From positions 1 to 7,617 of the forward strand of contig JAVFAR010000127.1 in the NCBI GenBank assembly GCA_034002365.1: a stretch of 7,617 nucleotides of DNA, read 5' to 3'. The notes beneath the pieces were generated by a model. It did no database searches. It saw only the letters and a list, made by a program, of their open reading frames with translations, and was not told the origin of the DNA. This document shows positions 1 to 5,391 of this stretch, piece by piece. How positions within the stretch are numbered: position 1 is the first letter of the stretch; each line of letters begins with the position of its first letter. The position numbers and the translations under genes were made by a program. This DNA comes from Trichloromonas sp034002365 (GTDB lineage Bacteria > Desulfobacterota > Desulfuromonadia > Desulfuromonadales > Trichloromonadaceae).

Positions 1-486
1 CGGGTTTTCGCCTATCCCTATGGGGAATACTCCCCGGAAGTGGCGAAGCTGGTCAGGGCGTTGGGTTTTGCCGGAGCCGTGGCCCAGCATTCAGGCGTGG
101 TGCATGCGGAAAGCGACCTCTTCGCGCTTCCCCGCTTTCCCATGGGCGGAGCCTATGCCACCTTCGTCGAGTTTCGGGACAAGCTGGCCATGCGGCCGCT
201 GCAGCTGAAGGTGTTAAGCCCTGACAGCCCGGTGATCAAAGGGAAGAATCCCCCGGAGCTGGTGGTGGAAATCGTCGATGGCGAGGCGGATCTGAAAGGC
301 TTGCGCTGCTTTGTCGGTGGGCAGAAAGGCGGGATTCTCGAACCTGTTCCGGGGCATCCCGGGCGCTATCGGGTCGCCGCGACCGCTCCCCTGGAGGGGC
401 GCCGGGGCCGTTACACCCTGACGGCGCCAGGGCGTAACGGCGGTTGGCACTGGTTCAGTCAGCTATGGATCCAGCCGCGACCCTGA
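1..486 (+). CDS. Polysaccharide deacetylase (NodB-type), C-terminal part
   Basis: The frame is open from base 1, so the gene begins upstream of the window; 161 codons and the TGA at 484-486 are visible. The first visible residues (FAYPYGEYSPE) match the late NodB-homology motif, and LPRFPM about 45 residues on matches the final strand of that fold. NodB-family enzymes remove acetyl groups from N-acetylated sugars, as in poly-GlcNAc or peptidoglycan, usually with a metal bound by Asp/His residues that would lie upstream here. Roughly residues 70-161 form a separate, probably beta-rich, C-terminal domain ending in an aromatic segment (GWHWFSQLW). I recall this arrangement from secreted deacetylases of Geobacter-like bacteria, where the product acts outside the cytoplasm. 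The 3' end overlaps the convergent bax gene by 24 bp. The fold is a confident call; the substrate is unknown. Confidence 0.8.
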   Translation, partial: RVFAYPYGEYSPEVAKLVRALGFAGAVAQHSGVVHAESDLFALPRFPMGGAYATFVEFRDKLAMRPLQLKVLSPDSPVIKGKNPPELVVEIVDGEADLKGLRCFVGGQKGGILEPVPGHPGRYRVAATAPLEGRRGRYTLTAPGRNGGWHWFSQLWIQPRP

Positions 487-1443
487 CCAGCGGGAGCTGC
501 CTTGCGCCGAGGAGAAGAGCCCGGCGGTAATGATCGCTGCTTCCGCAGGCTCCGTTTCCGGCCGGAAGATCACCGAGGTCAGACGCTGCAGCCGGTTGCT
601 GCGGATGACCGACTTGATCTTGCGCACATACGCCTGCCCCTGCTCCGAATAGCGGGCGAGCCCTTCGGCGAGGTACTCGCCGCGCAGAGGTTGCCCACTG
701 GCCCGCATTTCCGCCCGCAGTTCCCGCAGGGTTTGGTAGGCCCGGTGGGTGTTGATGTTTTTCATATAGGAAGAGACGGACTCGTAGATCGAGGCAAAAG
801 AGCGTACCTCGTGGGTGCGCCCCGGCTGGCGTTTACGGGGGACGATCCCGGTGCCGGGGATGAAGGTCCATTCTCCGAAAAGGTTGTTGCCGAGCCGGGC
901 GAAACGGGAGGTGCCGTAGGCCGATTCGGTGGCCGCCTGGGCCAGAACCAGCGACGCCGGCAGGGTGTCGACCCGGCTGAGCAGGGTCCGGCGGGCCCGT
1001 TCGTCACTTAAGGGATCGGCAGCAACCTTGTATTCACCGGCGATGGCGGTCAACCGGGCACGATCCACCGCGGAGAGGGTCTGCCCCTGGTCATGGCGTT
1101 CCAGCAGGGTCTCTACAGTGTCTTTCTGGGCGCGAATCTCCTCGTTGACCCGCAGAACCACGGGGAGCAGGGAAAGGAAAAATACGGCTTTTTTTCGATC
1201 GGCCTGAGAAATACGGTGAAGATCATCGGGCAGTCCTTCGAGAAAGATCGAGGGGATCCCTTCGTCCAGTGTGCCCCACTCGTAATTGTGACGGGAGAAG
1301 AGGGCTTCCAGCTCGACATGGCTCGACGGCCGGCCGCTGAGGGTAGGTAGAGGGTGGGCAGAGGGTGGGGGGGCCAAAGCGCTGCCGGAGATCAGGGGGA
1401 TAAAGAGCAGGGCCAGGGAGAGTTTCTTCATCATTTTTCTCAT
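463..1443 (-). CDS. bax: Secreted Bax-like glucosaminidase-domain protein
   Basis: A 326-aa protein of the Bax family, related to the FlgJ/LytG glucosaminidase fold (glycoside hydrolase family 73-like), probably cleaving glycan bonds of peptidoglycan in the periplasm. Residues 1-24 form a signal peptide: basic MRKMMKK, a hydrophobic core, then an ALA cleavage site followed by a proline-rich linker. The core runs from about 160 to 290. Residues 164-191 carry the family signature ATESAYGTSRFARLGNNLFG, in which Glu173 is the expected catalytic acid. SVSSYMKNINTHRAY (222-236) is the second conserved block. The start at 1443 has AAGGAG 12 nt upstream, slightly long, and the Mets at positions 4 and 5 are possible alternatives. 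A TATAGT hexamer at 1499-1504 is the only weak promoter element seen close upstream. The stop lies inside the convergent deacetylase gene. The physiological role of Bax is poorly known even in E. coli. Confidence 0.85.
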   Translation of the reverse strand: MRKMMKKLSLALLFIPLISGSALAPPPSAHPLPTLSGRPSSHVELEALFSRHNYEWGTLDEGIPSIFLEGLPDDLHRISQADRKKAVFFLSLLPVVLRVNEEIRAQKDTVETLLERHDQGQTLSAVDRARLTAIAGEYKVAADPLSDERARRTLLSRVDTLPASLVLAQAATESAYGTSRFARLGNNLFGEWTFIPGTGIVPRKRQPGRTHEVRSFASIYESVSSYMKNINTHRAYQTLRELRAEMRASGQPLRGEYLAEGLARYSEQGQAYVRKIKSVIRSNRLQRLTSVIFRPETEPAEAAIITAGLFSSAQGSSRWSGSRLDP

Positions 1444-1632
1444 GGCTGTCGTAAACTCCTTCCAGTCATGGCAAAACGGCTATGTCTGAATTTTGAAAAC
1501 TATACAACCTAGCATGAAATCGGCGAAAATTCAACCCCTGCGGCAAGTGTCGGGGAAGCTCTGGTTTTTACCGGGGATTTTCGAAACAAGCGGAGGCGAT
1601 TGGCAGGGGGGCGGGCGGGCAAACGGTGGGTG

Positions 1633-1673
1633 AAAAAAGACCCCGTGTACGGAGGGGGGGAGTACACGGGGTC
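1633..1673 (-). terminator. Rho-independent terminator, perfect 12-bp stem
   Basis: On the minus strand, the arms 1662-1673 and 1639-1650 are exact reverse complements (GACCCCGTGTAC / GTACACGGGGTC) around an 11-nt loop. Six U residues follow (A6 on the plus strand, 1633-1638). There is no T-run on the other side, so it works leftward only. It ends the candidate small RNA and would also shield bax from transcription arriving from the right. Confidence 0.85.
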
Positions 1674-1705
1674 ACCCCTCGGCCCCCGAAGAGGCCGAAG
1701 TTGCC
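1633..1705 (-). ncRNA. Candidate ~73-nt small RNA with two hairpins and a C7 loop
   Basis: A complete minus-strand transcription unit with no convincing coding content. A promoter at 1710-1738 would start RNA near 1702-1705. The RNA would contain an 8-bp hairpin (1679-1698) closed by a C(UUCG)G tetraloop, a GGGGU linker, then a perfect 12-bp terminator hairpin (1639-1673) and U6. The 11-nt terminator loop is C-rich with seven consecutive C residues, able in principle to pair with G-rich Shine-Dalgarno sequences. A competing small hairpin (GGGGT/ACCCC, 1668-1678) overlaps the terminator stem, so an attenuating leader for bax, 190 bp downstream, is an alternative reading. I do not recognise a known RNA family. 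Confidence 0.4.
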
Positions 1706-1709
1706 AAGA

Positions 1710-1738
1710 ATGATATAGCCGAACCGCCCAGAGATCAA
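1710..1738 (-). promoter_or_regulatory. Sigma70-like promoter for the candidate small RNA
   Basis: Reading leftward: a -35 element TTGATC (1733-1738), a 17-bp spacer, and a -10 element TATCAT (1710-1715). They match 4/6 and 5/6 consensus bases at ideal spacing. The expected start point, near 1702-1705, lies just ahead of the two-hairpin RNA. Confidence 0.5.
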
Positions 1739-1829
1739 GGGAAAAAATGCGCGAAAAATCCGCTTCCGGGATCAACACCGAGGGTGTTGGGTCAATCCCC
1801 CCTCCAGGATTATCCGTCTCTTTAGTTGC

Positions 1830-1858
1830 TTGAGATTCTGTGGTGCCTGTGGTAAAAG
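1830..1858 (+). promoter_or_regulatory. Sigma70-like promoter for the 54-aa gene and ferritin-like gene
   Basis: A -35 element TTGAGA (1830-1835, 5/6), a 17-bp spacer, and a -10 element TAAAAG (1853-1858, 4/6). Transcription would begin near 1865, giving a leader of about 40 nt before the ATG at 1906. The prediction rests on sequence match and position only. Confidence 0.4.
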
Positions 1859-1905
1859 GTTTCGTCATTAGAAATCCTTGTTGATTCACTCATGGATGGT
1901 GACCC

Positions 1906-2070
1906 ATGGAAACGATCAAAACCGCGAGTTTCGAATATCTGATCAGTTTGGCCAAGGAGCAGCCGGAAGGGGGCTATCTGTTCGTCCTCGACGGTTCCAG
2001 TTATCGTATCCAGGATGTCCTGGAAATATCCAAGATCGCCGAAAAGCACGGTTATATCGTGATCTACTGA
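1906..2070 (+). CDS. Small conserved-looking protein of 54 aa, function unknown
   Basis: ATG at 1906, TGA at 2068-2070. An in-frame TGA at 1900-1902 rules out a longer N-terminus. GGATGG (1894-1899) six bases upstream could serve as a ribosome site. The product is soluble and compact: a charged N-terminal helix (KTASFEYLISLAKEQ, 5-19), a short strand GYLFVLDG (23-30), a helix (RIQDVLEISKIAEKHG) and a final strand YIVIY. That suggests a beta-alpha-beta mini-domain. I do not recognise the family. The next gene starts 14 bp downstream with its own strong ribosome site, so the two are very likely one transcript. A role linked to the ferritin-like protein is inferred from position only. Natural codon use and tight spacing support a real gene. 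Confidence 0.65.
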   Translation: METIKTASFEYLISLAKEQPEGGYLFVLDGSSYRIQDVLEISKIAEKHGYIVIY

Positions 2071-2084
2071 CAGGAGGATTGGTT

Positions 2085-2561
2085 ATGAGTGCCCAGGGAG
2101 CGGTGTGTTACACCTTCGAAGCGGCTGTCGAAATGGCGGTCAAGATGGAAGACAACGGTTTTCGTAACTATTTGCGGGCCATGGCCAAGGTCAAGGACCG
2201 GCGGGCGAAGATGCTCCTTCAGGATGCGGCCCTCGATGAACTTGAGCACAAGCATCAGCTGGAGAAAGCTCTGGTCGAAGGCGCCCTGGAGGGCGAAGAG
2301 AGCATGAACCGCCCGGTTCCGACCATGAATCTCGATTACGTCCTCAAAGCCAAGGAGCTGCGCGCCGACGCCGATGCCCGCGAAGCGCTCGCCTATGCGA
2401 TCCATCTGGAAAAAGAGGCGGTTGAATTCTATCGCAAGATGGCCGCCGGCTGCTCCGGCGCCCCTATGGGGTCGATTTTCGACAAGATTGGCAATGACGA
2501 AACCCGTCATCTCAAAGAACTGGAAGATCTTTACGAGAAGCTTTTCCTCACCGAAAACTGA
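2085..2561 (+). CDS. Ferritin-like/rubrerythrin-type diiron protein without rubredoxin domain
   Basis: A 158-aa four-helix-bundle protein. Candidate diiron ligands follow the rubrerythrin pattern: Glu22 in helix 1 (VKMEDNGFRNY), Glu52-x-x-His55 in helix 2, Glu109 in helix 3 (HLEKEAVEFY), and Glu139-x-x-His142 in helix 4 (NDETRHLKELE). No CxxC rubredoxin module follows, so it is the short 'ferritin family' form common in anaerobes. Relatives bind iron and reduce peroxide or handle oxidative stress in the cytoplasm; the electron donor here is unknown. The ATG at 2085 is chosen because AGGAGG (2072-2077) lies 7 bases upstream. The frame is open back to 1878, but that stretch overlaps the 54-aa gene in another frame and is not needed. 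It shares a probable promoter with the 54-aa gene and ends before a terminator. Confidence 0.85.
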   Translation: MSAQGAVCYTFEAAVEMAVKMEDNGFRNYLRAMAKVKDRRAKMLLQDAALDELEHKHQLEKALVEGALEGEESMNRPVPTMNLDYVLKAKELRADADAREALAYAIHLEKEAVEFYRKMAAGCSGAPMGSIFDKIGNDETRHLKELEDLYEKLFLTEN

Positions 2562-2600
2562 ATTGGTCCTCTTTACAGGATGCGTTAGTTTACAAGGACT

Positions 2601-2631
2601 CCCCGTTCATCGAGCGGGGTTTTCTGTTTTT
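2601..2631 (+). terminator. Rho-independent terminator after the ferritin-like gene
   Basis: The arms CCCCGTTC (2601-2608) and GAGCGGGG (2612-2619) pair over 8 positions with one G-U wobble and a 3-nt loop. TTTTCTGTTTTT follows. It sits 40 bp past the ferritin-like stop codon. Confidence 0.85.
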
Positions 2632-2729
2632 ACCATATCAAATAGTTTATAAACAGGCTGGCCAGAGGTCGCCGCCCGAGATTATAAATTTTTTTGTAAA
2701 TTGGGTTGTTGGCTGTTTCGCTCGTTCGC

Positions 2730-2738
2730 GGGGGGGGG
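2730..2738 (+). repeat. G9 homopolymer in the ribosome-binding position
   Basis: Nine consecutive G residues end 4 bp before the ATG at 2743 and take the place of a Shine-Dalgarno sequence. Runs of this length are prone to slipped-strand length change and to sequencing error. A change in length would alter ribosome-site spacing rather than the reading frame from the ATG. Confidence 0.7.
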
Positions 2739-2742
2739 TGCC

Positions 2743-3140
2743 ATGGAGATTTCCACTGCCGAACTCTTCAATCGGCATCTGGCCATGGGGGTGTTTGCTT
2801 TTTATATCGTGGGCGTCTCCCCTTGGCGGGTCATGGCCGAACAGGAATTTTTCCGCTTGACCGCCATGAAGAAGATCTGGGGGCGGAAGCGGGGGTTGTT
2901 TTGCCACTCTCTTTCCAATGTTGCCGTACCACTCGTTGCCGGTATCATTTTTTTAGCCAGGGGGTGGTTCCCGGCGGCGTGGCCGAACCCCGTCAGAACA
3001 GGGTGCAGACCCCATGGCCCGCCCTGTCGGCACTTCTGCTTCCGGGGGAGAAGGAACTACCCCTCACTGAAATCCCTTTGGCCGGAGAAGAACTCTACGC
3101 CATGGGCGGACTGGGTCAGGAGGCGCCTCTGTGCCCCTGA
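2743..3140 (+). CDS. Small two-helix membrane protein requiring a -1 frameshift
   Basis: Not recognised by family. The ATG at 2743 opens a frame that looks coding up to about 2955: a hydrophobic helix (residues 11-26), a cytoplasm-like basic loop (MKKIWGRKRG), then a second helix (about 59-73). Beyond that point this frame becomes rich in Arg, Pro, Cys and Trp and ends at 3144, which is not protein-like. The -1 frame from 2955 instead gives 61 natural-looking residues (starting SQGVVPGG, ending GQEAPLCP) to the TGA at 3138-3140. Joined at the U UUU UUA heptamer (2949-2955), the product is 132 aa. The join could be programmed slippage, a one-base loss in T7 (2948-2954) or G5 (2960-2964), or a sequencing error; a real mutation would make this a pseudogene. 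The gene stands alone between terminators at 2601 and 3170. Confidence 0.55.
2949..2991 (+). promoter_or_regulatory. Candidate -1 ribosomal frameshift signal: slippery heptamer plus stem-loop
   Basis: The bases T TTT TTA (2949-2955) sit in exactly the phase (X XXY YYZ) that allows two tRNAs to slip back one base, and the -1 frame they reach is the coding one. After a 7-nt spacer, a stem-loop can form: G2963-G2964 with C2990-C2991, and 2966-2970 (GGTTC) with 2985-2989 (GAACC), with T2965 bulged and a 3-bp inner stem 2973-2975/2982-2984. Spacer and layout fit known signals, but a chance match beside an indel cannot be excluded. Confidence 0.4.
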
Positions 3141-3169
3141 CTGAACCTCTGGTTCCGCCGGATCTATGC

Positions 3170-3199
3170 AAAAAAAGCCGCCACTCAGCGGCTTTTTTG
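3170..3199. terminator. Bidirectional terminator between the frameshifted gene and fxsA
   Basis: A7, then an AGCCGC/GCGGCT stem (3176-3181/3188-3193) with a 6-nt loop, then T6. Including the A/T arms, 11 bp pair. Because A-run and T-run flank the stem symmetrically, it can end transcription from the plus-strand gene stopping at 3140 and from minus-strand fxsA stopping at 3223. Confidence 0.85.
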
Positions 3200-3222
3200 T
3201 CCCTGAGCACACAAGGATTTCG

Positions 3223-3615
3223 TCAATAGCGGTGAATCGTGATGCGCCCTTGATCGATATAGCGCTTCATCCAAAGGCGCACCGTTTTTTTACAAAACTG
3301 CCGGGTTCCCGGAACCAGGAGGACGAACCCCGTCAGGTCGGTAAAGAAGCCGGGAGTCAACAGGAGGATGCCGCCGACCAGGACCATGGCTCCATCAAGG
3401 AGTTCCTCGGCGGGCAGCCGCCCCTCGTTCAGTTCCCGTTGAATGCGCATGGCCAGGTCGAGTCCCTGGGTACGGGCCAGGTAGGCGCCCGCGATGCCGG
3501 TGAGCAGGATCAGGGCAATCGTCGGCGCGACACCGATCCAGGCCCCGACCTTGATCAGAATGACCAGTTCGAGAACCGGAACGAAGGTAAAAAGCAGGAG
3601 AAGACGGATAAACAT
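3223..3615 (-). CDS. fxsA: FxsA family inner-membrane protein
   Basis: A 130-aa integral membrane protein. Hydrophobic helices lie at about residues 4-21, 27-47 and 76-101, with a charged loop between the second and third (TQGLDLAMRIQRELNEG). The block LLLTPGFFTDLTG (84-96) is the FxsA hallmark, as is the N-terminal aromatic/acidic helix with PVLELVILIKVG. E. coli FxsA is known for blocking F-plasmid-mediated exclusion of phage T7 when overproduced; its normal cellular task is unknown. It is slightly shorter than the E. coli protein, lacking most of the variable tail. The ATG at 3615 has AAGGAG 5 bases upstream. The gene is probably monocistronic: a terminator follows at 3170-3199, and about 266 bp of AT-rich intergenic DNA lies ahead of it. 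Confidence 0.88.
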   Translation of the reverse strand: MFIRLLLLFTFVPVLELVILIKVGAWIGVAPTIALILLTGIAGAYLARTQGLDLAMRIQRELNEGRLPAEELLDGAMVLVGGILLLTPGFFTDLTGFVLLVPGTRQFCKKTVRLWMKRYIDQGRITIHRY

Positions 3616-3762
3616 GGTAACTCCTTGAAAGGGTGTGTTTGTCTGTTGCTGACCCGATTTTTTCTAGATTAAAACAATAAGTGTCTGAAATTACTTATAT
3701 AATATAATGCTTAAAAAATAAGCAGCACGCTGAGAGGGGGGACGAGTGGGGGCCCTGTCGGG

Positions 3763-3808
3763 TTGTGCACAGGGTTTTCAACAGTCTCTCCACAGCTTGT
3801 GTGGAAAA
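3763..3808 (+). repeat. Cluster of DnaA-box-like 9-mers next to AT-rich DNA
   Basis: Four 9-mers resemble the DnaA box TTATCCACA: TTGTGCACA (3763-3771, 2 mismatches), TTTTCAACA (3775-3783, 2), CTCTCCACA (3786-3794, 2) and, on the minus strand, TTTTCCACA (3800-3808, 1). They sit about 55 bp from a very AT-rich stretch (about 3661-3720) holding overlapping TATAAT hexamers (3698-3708). Box quality is modest. The rest of the 3616-3881 gap shows no coding sequence; it also contains the likely mazG terminator. Confidence 0.35.
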
Positions 3809-3840
3809 GCCCGCCACCTCCTTGAGTCTTCGGGGCTTTT
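3805..3840 (-). terminator. Probable terminator downstream of mazG
   Basis: The arms AAAAGCCC (3805-3812) and GGGCTTTT (3833-3840) are exact reverse complements around a 20-nt loop. On the minus strand the stem ends in U4, 42 bp past the mazG stop. The long loop and short U-run make it a weaker example than the others in the window. Confidence 0.45.
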
Positions 3841-3881
3841 AGCCGTACCCGTGGTAAAAGAAGAAAAATAACGGCCTGAAT

Positions 3882-4598
3882 CTATTTTGTAAACTTCTTG
3901 ATGTGATGAGACAAGACCTGCTGGTTGTGAGTGCGCAGAATGTCTTCGGCGTCCTGATCGAGGGCGGAGGCGAGTCCGGCCAGGGTGAAGAGCAGGCCTC
4001 CCAGATGTTCACGGGCTTGTTCTCGCTCGTCGGCGGTCAGGCTGCGGCCCACGGCTTTCAGATCTCGTTCGGCCTGCTCCAAAAAAGCGGTAAAGCCGCC
4101 GGTTGCGTCGTTGAAGCCGGTCTTTTGCGCGAGTTTCCCGGCCTTCTGCAGAGCCGGAAGCTGCCGGGGAAGACGCTCCAGCGGGTGCTCGGAATTCTTC
4201 TCGGGTTTTTCGGCCCGTTTGACCGCGTCCCACTGGTCCGCGAGCATTTTCGCATCGCCGGTGGGCGTGCCGGCGAAAACATGGGGATGACGCCGCACCA
4301 ATTTGTCGGCGATGGCTCCGATCACGTCGGCCATGGTGAAGTTTTCCCGTTCCTCGTGGATCCTCGCGAGAAAGACAACCTGCAGAAGCAGATCGCCTAA
4401 TTCGTCCCGCAATTCCTCGACATCTCCTCGGTCGATGGCTTCCACGACCTCGTAGGCCTCCTCGATGATATAAGATTTCAGGCTTTCCGGGGTTTGTTCC
4501 GCATCCCAGGGGCATCCCCCCGGCGCACGGAGACGCTCCATGATGGTGAGCAATCGGGTGAGGGCGGCGGGAGCGGCATCGGAAGTGTTTGTGGTCAT
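3882..4598 (-). CDS. mazG: Nucleoside triphosphate pyrophosphohydrolase MazG
   Basis: A 238-aa all-alpha MazG, a little shorter than the ~263-aa E. coli enzyme. The family hydrolyses NTPs or dNTPs to the monophosphate and pyrophosphate in the cytoplasm, cleaning the nucleotide pool and affecting (p)ppGpp signalling. The N-terminal repeat is intact: GGCPWDAEQT (27-36), Glu46-Glu47-x-x-Glu50 and Glu66-x-x-Asp69 as Mg2+ ligands, and RRHPHVFAG (102-110). The second repeat (about 140-238) keeps the fold signature (LPALQKAGKLAQKTGF, GLLFTLAGLA), but the usual EExxE reads about ERDLK (177-181) and the usual ELGD reads HLGG (199-202). Metal ligands therefore appear lost there. The ATG at 4598 has no clear Shine-Dalgarno, and starts near residues 16-20 are possible. 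It is divergent from yceD. Confidence 0.9.
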   Translation of the reverse strand: MTTNTSDAAPAALTRLLTIMERLRAPGGCPWDAEQTPESLKSYIIEEAYEVVEAIDRGDVEELRDELGDLLLQVVFLARIHEERENFTMADVIGAIADKLVRRHPHVFAGTPTGDAKMLADQWDAVKRAEKPEKNSEHPLERLPRQLPALQKAGKLAQKTGFNDATGGFTAFLEQAERDLKAVGRSLTADEREQAREHLGGLLFTLAGLASALDQDAEDILRTHNQQVLSHHIKKFTK

Positions 4599-4741
4599 GG
4601 GGGTTCGTCGGCTCGCATTGAGGGATGGGGGAAGATCATGAAAGGGTCTGATACAATGACCCTAACCTATGCGTAATAGGATTTCAAGAAGGGCCTTGTC
4701 CAGGCAATTAACCACTTGCAAAATCAGCGGGATTGGGATAA

Positions 4742-4768
4742 AAGGGGCGGCCTTTGGAAGGGGCGGCC
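4742..4768 (+). repeat. Two 11-bp direct repeats upstream of the yceD promoter
   Basis: AAGGGGCGGCC occurs at 4742-4752 and again at 4758-4768, 16 bp apart start to start. The second copy ends 17 bp before the -35 box at 4786. Placement suits a regulator-binding site, but a chance GC-rich repeat or part of a hairpin (4749-4753 with 4771-4775) is equally possible. The remainder of the 4599-4842 gap shows no gene. Confidence 0.35.
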
Positions 4769-4785
4769 CCAGGCCAGGTTTTCCC

Positions 4786-4813
4786 TTGACAAAACGGGGG
4801 ATGTTCCTATACA
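4786..4813 (+). promoter_or_regulatory. Sigma70-like promoter of the yceD-rpmF-plsX-fabD operon
   Basis: A consensus -35 TTGACA (4786-4791), a 16-bp spacer and a -10 TATACA (4808-4813, 4/6). The start point would be near 4820, about 23 nt before the GTG start of yceD. It is the best plus-strand promoter match in the window and fits the operon that follows. Confidence 0.65.
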
Positions 4814-4842
4814 TAACTTCTTTCCGTGTGGCTGGAGGTGAC

Positions 4843-5391
4843 GTGCGTCTTTCCATTCATGACATCAGGGATGCGGGACTGGCTCTGGAATTTGTCGAGC
4901 CGGCCGCGAGTTTCCCCGTGCTCGCTGAACTCCAGGAGCGTCGCGAATGCCGTTTTCCCGGCCCCTTGCGGGTGACCCTGCGGATTCAGCCGGCAGGCGA
5001 TCTGTTCGAGCTCTCCGGCCGCATCGAGACCCGCGTGGAAACGCCCTGTTCCCGTTGCCTCAAGCCGACCCTGGTGAGTCTGGATATCTCTTTCGATCTG
5101 GCTTATGTTCGGGAACTCCCTGAGATTGAAGGGGAAGAAGACGAGGATGGGCGGGAAATCAGCGCCGAGGAGATGGGTCTGGTTCTGCTGGAAGGGGACG
5201 AGATTGATCTGCGCCAGGCGGTACAGGAACAGATGGTGCTGGCGATCCCTTTTCGCCCCCTCTGTACAGCCGGTTGCCGTGGATTGTGTTCCCAGTGCGG
5301 CGCCGACCTCAACGAAGAGAAATGCCGTTGCGCACCGGCGGATTTCAGTCTGAAATTTGCCGCGCTCAAGGATTTAAAGTCCGATAAATAA
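4843..5391 (+). CDS. yceD: YceD/DUF177 family, 23S rRNA accumulation protein
   Basis: A 182-aa protein of the DUF177 family, which in bacteria and plastids is needed for normal 23S rRNA build-up and is nearly always encoded next to rpmF, as here. Visible features are an N-terminal beta-rich part with CSRCLKP (Cys69, Cys72), an acidic middle segment (EGEEDEDG, 97-104), and a C-terminal cysteine cluster CTAGCRGLCSQCGADLN (141-157) ending in CRC (161-163), probably binding zinc. The GTG start at 4843 is chosen because a near-perfect GGAGGTGA (4834-4841) lies directly ahead and the family N-terminus aligns with VRLSIHDI. The frame stays open to 4669, but that stretch would run through the promoter. 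First gene of the operon; rpmF begins 92 bp downstream. Confidence 0.88.
   Translation: MRLSIHDIRDAGLALEFVEPAASFPVLAELQERRECRFPGPLRVTLRIQPAGDLFELSGRIETRVETPCSRCLKPTLVSLDISFDLAYVRELPEIEGEEDEDGREISAEEMGLVLLEGDEIDLRQAVQEQMVLAIPFRPLCTAGCRGLCSQCGADLNEEKCRCAPADFSLKFAALKDLKSDK

Noticed and set aside
1509..1889. A 126-aa minus-strand ORF with an AAGGA ribosome-site match ahead of the ATG at 1868
   Set aside because: It reads straight through the promoter, the tetraloop hairpin and the perfect terminator of the candidate small RNA. The second half is Arg/Pro-rich and not protein-like. Only the first ~45 residues look plausible, and I recognise nothing in them.
1640..1900. Riboswitch, e.g. the cyclic-di-GMP type common in Geobacter
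   Set aside because: I could not find the conserved GEMM core motifs or another known aptamer ahead of the terminator; the likely transcript start leaves only about 30 nt before the terminator stem.
1878..2084. N-terminal extension of the ferritin-like protein
   Set aside because: The open stretch overlaps the 54-aa gene in another frame, is Arg/Gly-rich, and the internal ATG at 2085 has an ideal AGGAGG.
3166..3672. A 168-aa plus-strand ORF across the fxsA region
   Set aside because: It begins inside the bidirectional terminator and is the antisense shadow of fxsA; its composition (Gln/Asp/Arg-rich) is typical of such shadows.
4669..4842. N-terminal extension of YceD from an ATG at 4669
   Set aside because: It would cross the TTGACA/TATACA promoter, does not resemble the family, and the GTG at 4843 has a near-perfect ribosome site.
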